From a bacterium (GTDB taxonomy: Bacteria > Patescibacteriota > Microgenomatia > Levybacterales > UBA12049): a stretch of 16,012 bases of DNA. Position numbers and translations under genes: made by a program. This document shows, in pieces, positions 5,760 to 13,531 of this stretch (positions are counted from its first letter, which is position 1; every line of letters begins with the position of its first letter). Where the stretch lies: assembly GCA_021852095.1 (NCBI GenBank), contig JAJZOC010000057.1:1-16012 (forward strand), given 5' to 3'. Under the pieces are notes generated by a model. It searched no databases. It was given only the letters and a program-made list of their open reading frames with translations, and was not told where the DNA came from.

Positions 5760-6429
5760 GATTTTTTTGACCGATTAAGCCTTCTATTATATTTACAACT
5801 TTATCAGGGTGAGGCACTTTAAAAAAATCAAAATTGTCAAGCGTTCCGGCTGTTTGCACCAGCACATCCCCATAATTAAAAATACCGGCAAAAACGCCAA
5901 TTTGCACAAAGCTTGCATCCTGCACAAGATCCAGTTTGGTAGCGGCAATATTTTTATACACAATATCGGAGTAGTCTATGTCAACCACTCTTTCTGTCGT
6001 AACCAGAGAAATATTAAAATACCACGTTACAAAATTGGTAAATCCATAAGAAAAAACTGTTAAATAATAAAATAGGGTAATAGCGGTTTTTAAATTCATG
6101 GGGAGAATAGACAGATCAACAATAGAAAATTGGACATTAAGAACAATGAGGATAAAAGGAAGCAAGAAGAGGATAATGGTTGTTAAAATCCAGGAAAAAT
6201 TGGTAATAAAATGCCGGCGAAGAAAAAGCAACACCTTTTCGTCCGGTTCCTGATCTCGGAAAGCAACACCAAGAGGGTTTGAACAAAAGCTCGATAAGAG
6301 ATGCAGGTGTCCCTCGGAATCAGTCGTAGTATAAACATTGGTATTGGGAGTATCGGGCGGCGTGTTTGCTGTTTTTGCCGCGGGTGAATTTTTAGATATG
6401 AATACATCAGGCATAAAGTTTTTTGTCAT
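5749..6429 (-). CDS. Membrane protein with bacterial PH domain
   Basis: A 226-residue protein. A polar N-terminal region (1-60) with FRDQEPDEKVLLFLRRHFIT leads into two membrane spans (about 77-103 and 115-137). The C-terminal part, FNISLVTTERVVDIDYSDIV ... IAATKLDLVQDASF ... GIFNYGDVLVQTAGTLDNFD ... VPHPDKVVNII, is a typical YdbS-like bacterial PH (bPH_2) domain of unknown ligand. The ATG at 6427-6429 lies inside a repeat-like sequence, so the in-frame ATG at 6412-6414 (MPDVFISK) may be the true start. It overlaps the next gene by 11 bases. The family is clear and the role unknown; membership of the envelope operon suggests a part in membrane or wall upkeep. Confidence 0.82.
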   Translation of the reverse strand: MTKNFMPDVFISKNSPAAKTANTPPDTPNTNVYTTTDSEGHLHLLSSFCSNPLGVAFRDQEPDEKVLLFLRRHFITNFSWILTTIILFLLPFILIVLNVQFSIVDLSILPMNLKTAITLFYYLTVFSYGFTNFVTWYFNISLVTTERVVDIDYSDIVYKNIAATKLDLVQDASFVQIGVFAGIFNYGDVLVQTAGTLDNFDFFKVPHPDKVVNIIEGLIGQKNHDV

Positions 6430-6446
6430 TCCGAACTTCTTTTTTT

Positions 6447-6516
6447 GTCATCCTGAACTTGTTTCAGGATCTCGTTATTTAGTTATATTGAGATGCCGAA
6501 ATAAATTCGGCATGAC
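6447..6516. repeat. Y-shaped dispersed-repeat-like element
   Basis: Outer arms GTCAT (6447-6451) and ATGAC (6512-6516) enclose two hairpins: CCTGAACTTGTTTCAGG (6452-6468) and TGCCGAAATAAATTCGGCA (6494-6512). A partial copy (GTCATTCCGAAC) adjoins at 6425-6436. The sequence type is widespread as an intergenic repeat in unrelated bacteria. It lies between two genes of one operon and could affect mRNA stability or partial termination. Confidence 0.65.
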
Positions 6517-6525
6517 ATGGATAAG

Positions 6526-8328
6526 TCATCTCGTCTCCACATTATACAATGGTCCGACGATTTGAATATTCGCCGGTGCCCGCAGATCAAAATAGGTTTC
6601 AAAATTGGAGCCAGAAAAACTTTGTGAGCCTGCATCACCTGTTACATTAACTGATGTAGTTCTGCCGCTGCCGAAATCAGCGCTAACGGAAATAGAAGAG
6701 ATAGAATTGAAAGGTGTTACTCCTCTGTTTTGTAATTCTTGTTTAACTTGATCCGCGGACCAGGTGTCTGTTCCGGCTGGATTTGGCTTATCTGTTTGGT
6801 ATAAATGATTTTCTGTGCTTGGGTCTTTTTGAGCAAGAAGAAGTACGTTGACTATATCCGCGACTTCAGAAGATGTGAGCCAGGCTGTTCCGTTATATTG
6901 GCTCCTTGACCCCCAGTCACAATAAAACCATGGAGAATCTTTGTCATAGGCTGTTGATTGAAGATCTGCGAAACTGCTTACATTGCCCGATGTGTCTCTC
7001 ATTTCTTTTGTCCAAGGAGTAGGACTCCAGCCTACATCAGCAGATGAAAATTCATATCCGCCATGAGTAGAAGAAAACCAGGCTTTAATTGGATTTCCTC
7101 CTTGTATCATCACTTGTCCTGCTGTTTGGTTAACTGCTTGATCCCAATTTCCTCCTTTTGGGTTTGTTTGAAAAACCTGACATTGATCAGTTGGGCAAAT
7201 AGGATTCTGTCCATTATTCGTATAAGCTAAAACATAAGAACGAGCCGCTATTGCCTGCGCTTTTAAGGCTTCCATTCCGCCTTGATCTCCCCATGAATTA
7301 GGTACTTCGTAGATTCTTTTTACATAGTCCTCCAACGAACCTGTCCAGTCGATCCCGTTTCCTTGGACATGAATTTGAATATTTTGATTAACGTTAGAAA
7401 TTGAATCATAGTTATAATAAGCGCTCAAAATTTGAGTATCATTTTGTCCTGCTTTTGCCCGTCCAAAGGCTCCGTATTGTGATAATCCGACCCTATTAGG
7501 AACGCCGTATGTGAAAAATCCGAATTTAGTCCCTGAAAAGCCGGGATCTTTGTAGGGATTGATATCGCTTGAACAGCTGCCTGCGGTATTCGCATATAGG
7601 GGAATATTAAGTGCCGCAAGTCTTGATGCCAAGATCTGCTGTTGGCGGGCGGAAATTGCGGATATCTGGTTGTTAAGACTTGCCTGGTATGCTTTTGCTC
7701 CTTGAACTATTTTGTCAAGTTTTGCCGATTGACTATTTAAACTTGTGGTTAAAGCGGAAAGTCTTGTTTGTTCATTTTGCAGTTCTTTGCTCTTTGTCTG
7801 CAGGTCTTGGATAGAAAGGGCGATATTAGTGATAATTGCTTTATCTTCATTCGTAGCGGCTTTTTGGTACGCAAGAATTTGGGTAACTTGTGAGGCCGAA
7901 TTGCCGGATAAAAAGATTAATAAAGGAGAATCGGAATAGCTTTTTACATAAAAATCTCTGATTGCCGCCGCTAAAACAATTTCTTGTTTATTAAGATCTT
8001 TATAGCCTTGGTTTATCTGATTCTTTTTAATAATGAGGTTTTGCTGGATCTGTGTCACTCTCTCTTTTATTTGGTCTATTTGAGTTTGCATAGATTGTAT
8101 TTGAGATTCCAAAGGTTTTGTTGCGTTTTCGGACATATTTAGCGCTTGTGTCAGATTGTCAAGGCAAGATTTTCCATCGATTAAAAATTGACTGTCATTT
8201 TCATTGTTTAAAACATTTAGACTACACTGGGCGCTTTGGGCTTTTGAAGGCAAAGGGAAAAACATAGCCGTAATAATTACTGCTAGCGTAAAAAGACTTA
8301 ATAAGAAAATAAGTTTTTTCATTATCAT
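6526..8328 (-). CDS. Secreted SpoIID/LytB-domain protein with coiled coil
   Basis: A 600-residue protein with a signal peptide (KK then hydrophobic 6-25, cleavage near SKAQ/SAQ about 28-33). A long Gln-rich coiled coil (about 70-240) resembles the N-terminal part of PcsB/EnvC regulators of wall hydrolases. The SpoIID domain follows (about 265-520), with FFTYGVPNRVGLSQYGAFGR, then SLEDYVKRIYEVPNSWG, where E341 matches the catalytic Glu of SpoIID, then EALKAQAIAARSYVLAY and SSTHGGYEFSS. SpoIID is a lytic transglycosylase acting on peptidoglycan strands; non-sporulating bacteria use such domains in division or wall turnover. Six Cys may form disulfides. It is first in the minus-strand operon, divergent from ftsH. 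The domain is secure; the enzyme activity is inferred. Confidence 0.9.
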   Translation of the reverse strand: MIMKKLIFLLSLFTLAVIITAMFFPLPSKAQSAQCSLNVLNNENDSQFLIDGKSCLDNLTQALNMSENATKPLESQIQSMQTQIDQIKERVTQIQQNLIIKKNQINQGYKDLNKQEIVLAAAIRDFYVKSYSDSPLLIFLSGNSASQVTQILAYQKAATNEDKAIITNIALSIQDLQTKSKELQNEQTRLSALTTSLNSQSAKLDKIVQGAKAYQASLNNQISAISARQQQILASRLAALNIPLYANTAGSCSSDINPYKDPGFSGTKFGFFTYGVPNRVGLSQYGAFGRAKAGQNDTQILSAYYNYDSISNVNQNIQIHVQGNGIDWTGSLEDYVKRIYEVPNSWGDQGGMEALKAQAIAARSYVLAYTNNGQNPICPTDQCQVFQTNPKGGNWDQAVNQTAGQVMIQGGNPIKAWFSSTHGGYEFSSADVGWSPTPWTKEMRDTSGNVSSFADLQSTAYDKDSPWFYCDWGSRSQYNGTAWLTSSEVADIVNVLLLAQKDPSTENHLYQTDKPNPAGTDTWSADQVKQELQNRGVTPFNSISSISVSADFGSGRTTSVNVTGDAGSQSFSGSNFETYFDLRAPANIQIVGPLYNVETR

Positions 8329-8356
8329 TATTATTGATTATTGTATAAGTAGTTTG

Positions 8357-8362
8357 ATTATA
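8357..8362 (-). promoter_or_regulatory. Likely -10 box for the envelope operon
   Basis: TATAAT on the minus strand (8362-8357) lies 28 bases before ATG 8328. The expected -35 position (8385-8380) reads TGGATT, a poor match. It is back-to-back with the ftsH promoter in the 139-base divergent gap. Confidence 0.45.
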
Positions 8363-8428
8363 GCTAACAATCGACATTAAATCCAGGGTGATAGTTTGGT
8401 AACTCGCTGAAGGTTGCGGATTGCTGTA

Positions 8429-8457
8429 TTGTTGAGTGAAAATAGCTGTGATATACT
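8429..8457 (+). promoter_or_regulatory. Extended -10 promoter of ftsH
   Basis: TGA-TATACT (TG at 8449-8450, -10 at 8452-8457) is an extended -10 with a weak TTGTTG (8429-8434) 17 bp upstream. The start codon at 8468 lies ten bases after the -10, so the leader would be about 3 nt and the AGGGGA at 8458-8463 would largely be untranscribed. Confidence 0.55.
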
Positions 8458-8467
8458 AGGGGATATT

Positions 8468-10321
8468 ATGAAAAACGGAAAACAGATGCATAAAAAGAAA
8501 GATGTAAAATTCAAGTTTAATTTTTCCTGGAAAAATATTCTGCTGTATTCTTTTTTAGGTTTCTTTTTACTCTTTATTTTAATCGGTCTGAATCAGCCTT
8601 TTCAGGAAATTAAAACTGTTCCTATTTCTACTGTAATAAAAGAAGTCAGAGAGGGACAAGTTGAAAAAATTTCTATTACAGGTACAAAGTTAACAGTTAC
8701 GCAAAAAAATGGGCAGAAGACGCAAGCGTTTAAAGAAACAGGAGAAAGTATTTATCAAATTTTTAAAGACGCCGGTATCTCTAAGCAAGACTTAGAAAAA
8801 ACAAATATCGTCGTAAACGATAATTCAAGCCTTAATAATTGGGTTAATATTCTTTCTTCGGTTTTGCCGGTTGTTCTGATGGTTGCTTTTTTCTATTTTT
8901 TATTTCGTCAGGCAAGAGGAGCCCAAGAGAGTATATTTTCTTTTGGTAAGTCTTCGGCTAAGTTGTTTGGTAAAGATACGCCTAAGATTGGTTTTGCCGA
9001 TGTTGCCGGAGTTGATGAGGCAAAGCAGGAATTAACCGAGATAGTTGATTTTCTTAAGAATCCTGGTAAATATAAGGCGATGGGAGCAAGAACACCAAAA
9101 GGAGTGCTTATGGTTGGTCCAAGCGGAACAGGAAAAACCCTCTTGGCAAGAGCAACTGCGGGAGAGGCGAATGTTCCTTTTTTTTCTATGGCAGGATCAG
9201 AGTTTATGGAAATGTTGGTAGGTGTAGGAGCTTCGCGCGTTCGGGATTTGTTTAATACCGCCAAGAAATCCCAACCGGCGATTATTTTTATAGATGAAAT
9301 AGATGCTATTGGCCGTCAGCGAGGGGTGGGACTTATGGGCGGACACGACGAACGGGAACAAACGTTAAACCAGATTTTGGTTGAAATGGATGGATTTGCG
9401 CCAACCGAGCAATTGGTGGTTATCGCGGCAACTAACAGACCCGACGTTTTGGATCCTGCTTTGGTTCGTCCGGGAAGATTTGATCGGCGGGTGGTTTTGG
9501 ACATGCCTGATATTGAAGGAAGAAAAGCAATCCTAACAATCCACGCCAAAGGCAAGCCTTTTGAGCAAAATGTTGATTGGGATAAAGTTGCTAAAAGAAC
9601 AGTTGGTTTCTCCGGCGCGGATTTAGAAAACATGCTCAACGAAGCGGCGATACTCGCGGCTCGTTTAAGCAAAAAGGCGATCGACATGAAAGATCTTGAA
9701 GAGGCGGCGACAAAAGTAAAGCTTGGCCCTGAAAAAAGAAGACTCCAATCAGACCAGGATCATAAGATGACCGCATATCATGAAGCGGGTCACGCTTTAG
9801 TTTCTTGGCAGATGCCGCACATGGATTCCGTGCATAGGATTTCAATTGTGTCGCGTGGTATGTCGTTGGGACACACAATGATGGAGCCCACAGAGCGAGT
9901 GCATGAGACTAAAACTCATCTTTTGGAACAGATTGCCGTAATGCTTGGCGGACGTGCCGCAGAGAGTTTGGTTTTTAACGAAATGACAACAGGCGCATCG
10001 GACGACATCGCGAAGGCAACCGAGGTTGCAAGAACAATGGTGGTTGAATATGGCATGAGCAGTTTAGGTCCGATTAATCTGGATGGTGAAAAACATCCTT
10101 TTTATGATCAAGCGACTCTTTCTCCTGATATGGCGTCTAAAGTAGATGCAGAAATAAAATCAATAACAGATAATGGATATAAGATCGCTATTGACGTTTT
10201 AAAAAAGCTAACAAAAAAGCTTGATCTTTTGGCAGGAGAACTGTTAAAGAAAGAAACCATTGAATCTGAAGAATTCGAACGTATAGTTGGGCCTAAAAAA
10301 GCGTTCTTGACAAGTCGGTAG
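8468..10321 (+). CDS. ftsH: ATP-dependent zinc metalloprotease FtsH
   Basis: FtsH unfolds and degrades membrane and some soluble proteins. This 617-residue protein has TM1 (about 24-41), a short outer domain, TM2 (about 125-147), and the AAA module: Walker A GPSGTGKT (217-224), Walker B IIFIDEID (272-279), and the second region of homology [20 protein letters not shown] (321-340). The zinc site HEAGH is at 438-442, with D513 in [10 protein letters not shown] as third ligand. ATG 8468 is chosen over an upstream frame start at 8414 because the promoter lies between them. The pore motif reads MLVG where E. coli has MFVG. The C-terminus is short. It is followed after 20 bases by the RDD gene. Confidence 0.97.
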   Translation: MKNGKQMHKKKDVKFKFNFSWKNILLYSFLGFFLLFILIGLNQPFQEIKTVPISTVIKEVREGQVEKISITGTKLTVTQKNGQKTQAFKETGESIYQIFKDAGISKQDLEKTNIVVNDNSSLNNWVNILSSVLPVVLMVAFFYFLFRQARGAQESIFSFGKSSAKLFGKDTPKIGFADVAGVDEAKQELTEIVDFLKNPGKYKAMGARTPKGVLMVGPSGTGKTLLARATAGEANVPFFSMAGSEFMEMLVGVGASRVRDLFNTAKKSQPAIIFIDEIDAIGRQRGVGLMGGHDEREQTLNQILVEMDGFAPTEQLVVIAATNRPDVLDPALVRPGRFDRRVVLDMPDIEGRKAILTIHAKGKPFEQNVDWDKVAKRTVGFSGADLENMLNEAAILAARLSKKAIDMKDLEEAATKVKLGPEKRRLQSDQDHKMTAYHEAGHALVSWQMPHMDSVHRISIVSRGMSLGHTMMEPTERVHETKTHLLEQIAVMLGGRAAESLVFNEMTTGASDDIAKATEVARTMVVEYGMSSLGPINLDGEKHPFYDQATLSPDMASKVDAEIKSITDNGYKIAIDVLKKLTKKLDLLAGELLKKETIESEEFERIVGPKKAFLTSR

Positions 10322-10341
10322 TTGTATGCGACACTAAATTT

Positions 10342-10755
10342 ATGGAAGAACAAGCAGGAGTAATTCAAGTTCAATCAAACCCGCCTGTTTCATTACAATA
10401 TGTAGGATTTTGGAGAAGAGTTGCGGCATATCTTATAGACGCTGTTGTTATATTCGTAATTGATATTTTTTTAAACGTTCTTCACTTAGGTGCTCTGGGT
10501 GTTATTGCCGGGTTGGTATATTTTGTTTATTTCTGGTCTCAACAAAACGGACAAACGCCTGGCGATCAAGCATTAAAGATAAGAATTGTTCGTGAAGATG
10601 GTAAACAGATAGATATTATGACTGGTGTTATTAGATATATAGGTTATATTGTTTCCGCATTCGTGATATTTTTAGGCTTTCTTTGGGTTATTTGGGATAA
10701 GAAAAAACAGGGATGGCATGACAAAATGGCAGGAACAGTTGTGGTTAGAGTATAA
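10342..10755 (+). CDS. RDD-family membrane protein
   Basis: A 137-residue RDD-family protein, named for its conserved Arg and Asp residues. The signature is at 23-34 (GFWRRVAAYLID). There are three membrane spans, about 31-45, 50-67 and 99-118, and the motif NGQTPGDQALKIRIVREDG lies between the second and third. The end WDKKKQGWHDKMAGTVVV is also typical. RDD proteins are small integral membrane proteins, a few linked to ion exchange; the function here is unknown. The start has no ribosome site. Its stop is three bases before the next start, so it is cotranscribed with that gene and probably with ftsH. Confidence 0.92.
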   Translation: MEEQAGVIQVQSNPPVSLQYVGFWRRVAAYLIDAVVIFVIDIFLNVLHLGALGVIAGLVYFVYFWSQQNGQTPGDQALKIRIVREDGKQIDIMTGVIRYIGYIVSAFVIFLGFLWVIWDKKKQGWHDKMAGTVVVRV

Positions 10756-10758
10756 ATT

Positions 10759-11340
10759 ATGGAAGACCAAATCTCCCCTGCTTCGCAAACTGTGCCTTCG
10801 TCCTCTTTGCCGCCAGTAAGAGATCTTTTGAATCAGTCTTGGGATACATTTCTTAAGAGCCTTCTTAATCTTTTTATTCTCTGGATTATTAATATAGTTG
10901 CCTGGATAGTTCTATTTGTAATATTGGTAATACTCGGATCTTTGCTTTTTGGAGTAAGCACCAATTTTATTCCTTTGTTGTTTTCAAAAGGATTTCAAGC
11001 GGCTTTTTTAAGTTTGGCAAAAACTCCTGCTCCTGCTCTTATTATACTTAGCGTCCTTTTTATTTTGTATATAGTTGGAGCAATTGTTATTAGCTTGGTT
11101 ATAAGTGCCGCAAACATTCTTGTTATTGACGGAGAAGGTTCTTCTGTTTCCTTTAGCAGCACCTTTAGCAAAAGTTTTAAGGTTTCTTTGCCTCTTTTAG
11201 CTGCTGGTTTATTAAGCAGTTTGTTATTTATCGGAGGATTTTTCCTTTTTGTAATTCCCGGAATTCTTTTTGCTTATCTTCTCTTTTTTGTTTCTTATGA
11301 GGTTGTTTTAGGAGGACAAGGACCGCGATTGCTTCTTTAA
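10759..11340 (+). CDS. Multi-spanning membrane protein, 5' part of a frameshifted gene
   Basis: The frame gives 193 residues: a polar start, an amphipathic NQSWDTFLKSLLN and three or more hydrophobic segments (about 37-66, 91-120, 143-180). It ends GGQGPRLLL-stop. From 11325 the frame one base back continues the protein as AIASLKRSLLIISRRFGE, the expected next helix, so this is the N-terminal part of one protein of about 458 residues. The fold resembles the glycerophosphodiester-phosphodiesterase-type membrane domain that occurs in multi-helix envelope proteins. The opening MEDQ resembles MEEQ of the RDD gene three bases before it. The membrane call is sure and the family call tentative. Confidence 0.7.
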   Translation: MEDQISPASQTVPSSSLPPVRDLLNQSWDTFLKSLLNLFILWIINIVAWIVLFVILVILGSLLFGVSTNFIPLLFSKGFQAAFLSLAKTPAPALIILSVLFILYIVGAIVISLVISAANILVIDGEGSSVSFSSTFSKSFKVSLPLLAAGLLSSLLFIGGFFLFVIPGILFAYLLFFVSYEVVLGGQGPRLLL

Positions 11341-12134
11341 AGCGAAGTCTTTTGATAATAAGTCGCCGCTTTGGCGAAATTTTTATCAGGCTTTTGCTTT
11401 TATTGGGAATCTCTATTGTGTTTTCTATGGTTTTTCAGGCATTTAGGTTTGTCCCGAGTCTTTTATTTTCTATAATTGTGCCTTATATTCTGGTGAGTTT
11501 TTTCTTTGGCTGGTTTAGTTTATCTTATGTTATCACTTTATATAAACAGGCAAGAATAGGATTCGAAGGAGAAAAGGGATCAGGGCTTTTGTGGATTGTT
11601 GTTGTGGCTGTTATTGGATGGGTGATCGCTTTCATTATGTTCTTCTTGTTTTATAAACTCGCTTTTCCTCAAATAAGAAAAAGTTTGAATACCAGATCTC
11701 AGCCAGTTGCGCAAAAATTAACCCAACTGCAGGCAAACGAATTAGCAGGTGAGACGTTTTTAGCGATTGATCTATATAGAGAAAATCACAAACTCCAGCC
11801 TTTACAAGAAAATGAAACACTTTGTGGATACGCCCAGAGAAGACTAGATCAGCTAACAAAATTGGGAAGACTGGATAATTATAAAGGTTTTTATGAAGAT
11901 TTAGCAAATCCGCAAATTTCAAAGACTTACTTTGCTCAATATCCCATTGTTGCGGAAGATGATGGTTATATTAACTTCCTTACTAAACCGGAAGATGTTA
12001 TTAACTATTTTATTTCTAGTAAAAATGAAACTGCTATAAGCGGATCGAATAAAACTGGTAGTTGTGTTTTGGCAACTCCTGACTTTTTGGTTATTGTGAG
12101 CGGCGGGAGTAATTCTCGGAGCAACAATCTTTAA
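11325..12134 (+). CDS. 3' part of the frameshifted gene: membrane helices and CAP-like domain
   Basis: The frame is open from 11301, but sequence continuity with the preceding part begins at 11325. A stand-alone start could only be TTG 11352 (260 residues). It has three hydrophobic segments (RLLLLLGISIVFSMVF, SIIVPYILVSFFFGWFSL, WIVVVAVIGWVIAFIMFF) and then a soluble C-terminal region of about 140 residues. That region reads DLYRENHKLQPLQENETLCG, AQRRLDQLTKLGRL, NYFISSKNETA and GSCVLATPDFLVIVSGG, which fits a divergent CAP/SCP (PR-1) domain outside the cell, with C-C spacing as in those domains but without the usual His pair. CAP domains bind lipids or other proteins. The domain call is by pattern only. 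Confidence 0.65.
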   Translation, partial: AIASLKRSLLIISRRFGEIFIRLLLLLGISIVFSMVFQAFRFVPSLLFSIIVPYILVSFFFGWFSLSYVITLYKQARIGFEGEKGSGLLWIVVVAVIGWVIAFIMFFLFYKLAFPQIRKSLNTRSQPVAQKLTQLQANELAGETFLAIDLYRENHKLQPLQENETLCGYAQRRLDQLTKLGRLDNYKGFYEDLANPQISKTYFAQYPIVAEDDGYINFLTKPEDVINYFISSKNETAISGSNKTGSCVLATPDFLVIVSGGSNSRSNNL

Positions 12135-12157
12135 GGCTTTTATCTCAATCTGTCTCC

Positions 12158-12166
12158 TGTTATAAT
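12158..12166 (+). promoter_or_regulatory. Extended -10 promoter before the exonuclease gene
   Basis: TGT-TATAAT (12158-12166) is a perfect extended -10. ATG 12173 starts six bases after it, at the expected transcription start. Confidence 0.55.
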
Positions 12167-12172
12167 TACCCC

Positions 12173-12277
12173 ATGCGGCGTTTAATTCTCGACCCCACAA
12201 ATCTTACCGCTCGCCTTTTCAATTCTATTCGAATACGGCTCGCGGAGCGATTCAGCGGGGGAAGCGGCAATGCTTAA
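12173..12277 (+). CDS. Possible leaderless 34-residue leader ORF
   Basis: ATG 12173 opens 34 codons ending in TAA at 12275-12277, and that stop overlaps the ATG of the exonuclease gene as TAATG. The peptide is basic (MRRLILDPTNLTARLF then NSIRIRLAERFSGGSGNA) and matches no family I know. Its base composition is more GC-rich than its surroundings. The perfect extended -10 six bases before the ATG and the stop/start overlap argue that it is translated and couples to the next gene; otherwise the stretch would be a 130-base leader. It may also be the remains of a duplicated 5' end, since MRRLIL resembles MKRLIL. Confidence 0.35.
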   Translation: MRRLILDPTNLTARLFNSIRIRLAERFSGGSGNA

Positions 12278-13380
12278 TGTTTATGAAGAGACTTATTCTT
12301 ATTGATGGGAATGCGATTTTACACCGAGCTTTTCACGCGCTTCCTCCTCTAAATGGCAGAAACGGTGAATTGGTAAATGCGGTTTATGGTTTTTTTTCCA
12401 TGTTTTTGCGAATTATCGATGAATTTAAACCGGACTATATCATTGTTTGTTTTGACCGTCCTAAGCCAACCTTTCGTAAACAACTTTATGTTGGTTATCA
12501 GGCAAAGAGGCCTAAAATGTCGGATGATCTAGTACCTCAAATAAAAATAGTGCACGAGATTTTGGAGGCAGGAAATGTTTGTACTTTTGAAGTAGACGGA
12601 TATGAGGCGGATGATTTGATCGGAACAATTGCCACGCAAGCGGTAGGCGCTTTGGCCGCTCACAAAAATTTTCTTGTTCACAGTGCGAAGAAAGATAAAG
12701 GATTAAATAGCAACTCCAAATCCGCTAGTGTTCACAGCGAAAATTTTGTCAGCTCCCCGCGCCCTATTTCTAGCGCAAAAGACACCTCGGATGGTGGCAG
12801 GCTGAGTTTACGAAGCCATGACTCCTCCGAGGTGGAGGTAATCATTGTGAGCGGGGATCGGGATATGCTTCAGCTTGTGAATAGTCATGTAAAAGTGGCA
12901 ATGCCGATTATCGGTATAACAAAGATGACTATATTTTCTTCAACTGAAGTTGAGGAAAAGTATGGCATTGAGCCTTCGCAAATAGTTGATTATAAGTCTT
13001 TAGCCGGGGATGCATCGGATAATTATTCCGGAGTCGCGGGGGTTGGTCCAAAAACCGCATCTTTACTTCTTAGAGAGTACGGTACCCTTGAGGAAATTTA
13101 TAAGAATCTTGATAAAATAAAAAATAAAAATCCAAATTTGAGCATAAAATTGGCAGAAGGCATAGAATCTGCCGGTCTTGCCAAAAAATTGGCAGAAATT
13201 GTAACAGACGCGCCAATAAGCATTGATCTTGAAAGATGCAGAATTGAAACCTTTAATAAAACTGAAATGCAGAAAGAGTTTGAAAAATTCGGGTTTAAGA
13301 GCTTAGCCAAGCGGCTTCAAGGGAAGGAAAAAGCAAAAGAAAACTTAGAAGAAGCAAACAGACAGTTAGGGTTGTTGTAA
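12277..13380 (+). CDS. Stand-alone 5'-3' exonuclease (PolI N-terminal type)
   Basis: A 367-residue protein homologous to the 5' nuclease domain of DNA polymerase I, which removes RNA primers and flaps. Motifs present are LILIDGNAILHRAFHA with D10, VCFDRPKPTFR with D60, EVDGYEADDLIGTIA with E110, D112 and D113, IIVSGDRDMLQLV with D194 and D196, and LAGDASDNYSGVAGVGPKTA (H3TH, D245 and D248). There is no 3'-5' exonuclease or polymerase domain, and the next gene is unrelated. Residues about 123-186 are a low-complexity insertion that the family lacks at this site, carrying a DNA inverted repeat. The start could be ATG 12277 (TAATG overlap) or 12283 (MKRLIL). The enzyme family is secure. Confidence 0.92.
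   Translation: MFMKRLILIDGNAILHRAFHALPPLNGRNGELVNAVYGFFSMFLRIIDEFKPDYIIVCFDRPKPTFRKQLYVGYQAKRPKMSDDLVPQIKIVHEILEAGNVCTFEVDGYEADDLIGTIATQAVGALAAHKNFLVHSAKKDKGLNSNSKSASVHSENFVSSPRPISSAKDTSDGGRLSLRSHDSSEVEVIIVSGDRDMLQLVNSHVKVAMPIIGITKMTIFSSTEVEEKYGIEPSQIVDYKSLAGDASDNYSGVAGVGPKTASLLLREYGTLEEIYKNLDKIKNKNPNLSIKLAEGIESAGLAKKLAEIVTDAPISIDLERCRIETFNKTEMQKEFEKFGFKSLAKRLQGKEKAKENLEEANRQLGLL
12783..12834. repeat. Inverted repeat inside the exonuclease insertion
   Basis: CACCTCGGA (12783-12791) and TCCGAGGTG (12826-12834) are exact complements, 34 bases apart, at the end of the 12643-12834 stretch that encodes the extra loop. This suggests the loop came from an inserted structured repeat. Confidence 0.7.
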
Positions 13381-13466
13381 GTGCAAAGTGCAAAAATCAA
13401 AGACAAGCTAAAAGCTCAAAACGTTCTTGTTTTTTAGATTTGATCTAGGCTTTGATCTTTGACCCA

Positions 13467-13503
13467 TTCGATTTCACTCAGGGTCATACTGAGCGAAGTC
13501 GAA
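13467..13503. repeat. CTGAG/TCGAA hairpin repeat
   Basis: TTCGATTTCACTCAG (13467-13481) pairs at 13 of 15 positions with CTGAGCGAAGTCGAA (13489-13503), with the mismatches allowing G-U pairs. This sequence type recurs in many unrelated genomes. It lies in the 151-base gap before the glycosyltransferase, next to A-rich CAAAAATCAAAG repeat (13384-13420). Confidence 0.75.
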
Positions 13504-13506
13504 GTA

Positions 13507-13523
13507 TGAGGTTTGATTTTTGA
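13507..13523 (+). repeat. 17-bp repeat upstream of the glycosyltransferase start
   Basis: TGAGGTTTGATTTTTGA here is identical to 14958-14974, and each copy lies 8-9 bases before a start codon (13532 and 14984). It belongs to the TTTGAT/ATCAAA repeat family seen around and inside these genes. Confidence 0.6.
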
Positions 13524-13531
13524 TTTTCTTT

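Noticed and set aside
8908..9687. Long open frames on the strand opposite ftsH
   Set aside because: They mirror the codon pattern of ftsH, have no promoter or family match, and are explained by antisense reading of a real gene.
11301..11340. Programmed -1 frameshifting in the membrane protein gene
   Set aside because: No X-XXY-YYZ slippery heptamer in the right phase and no obvious downstream stem; a missing base is simpler.
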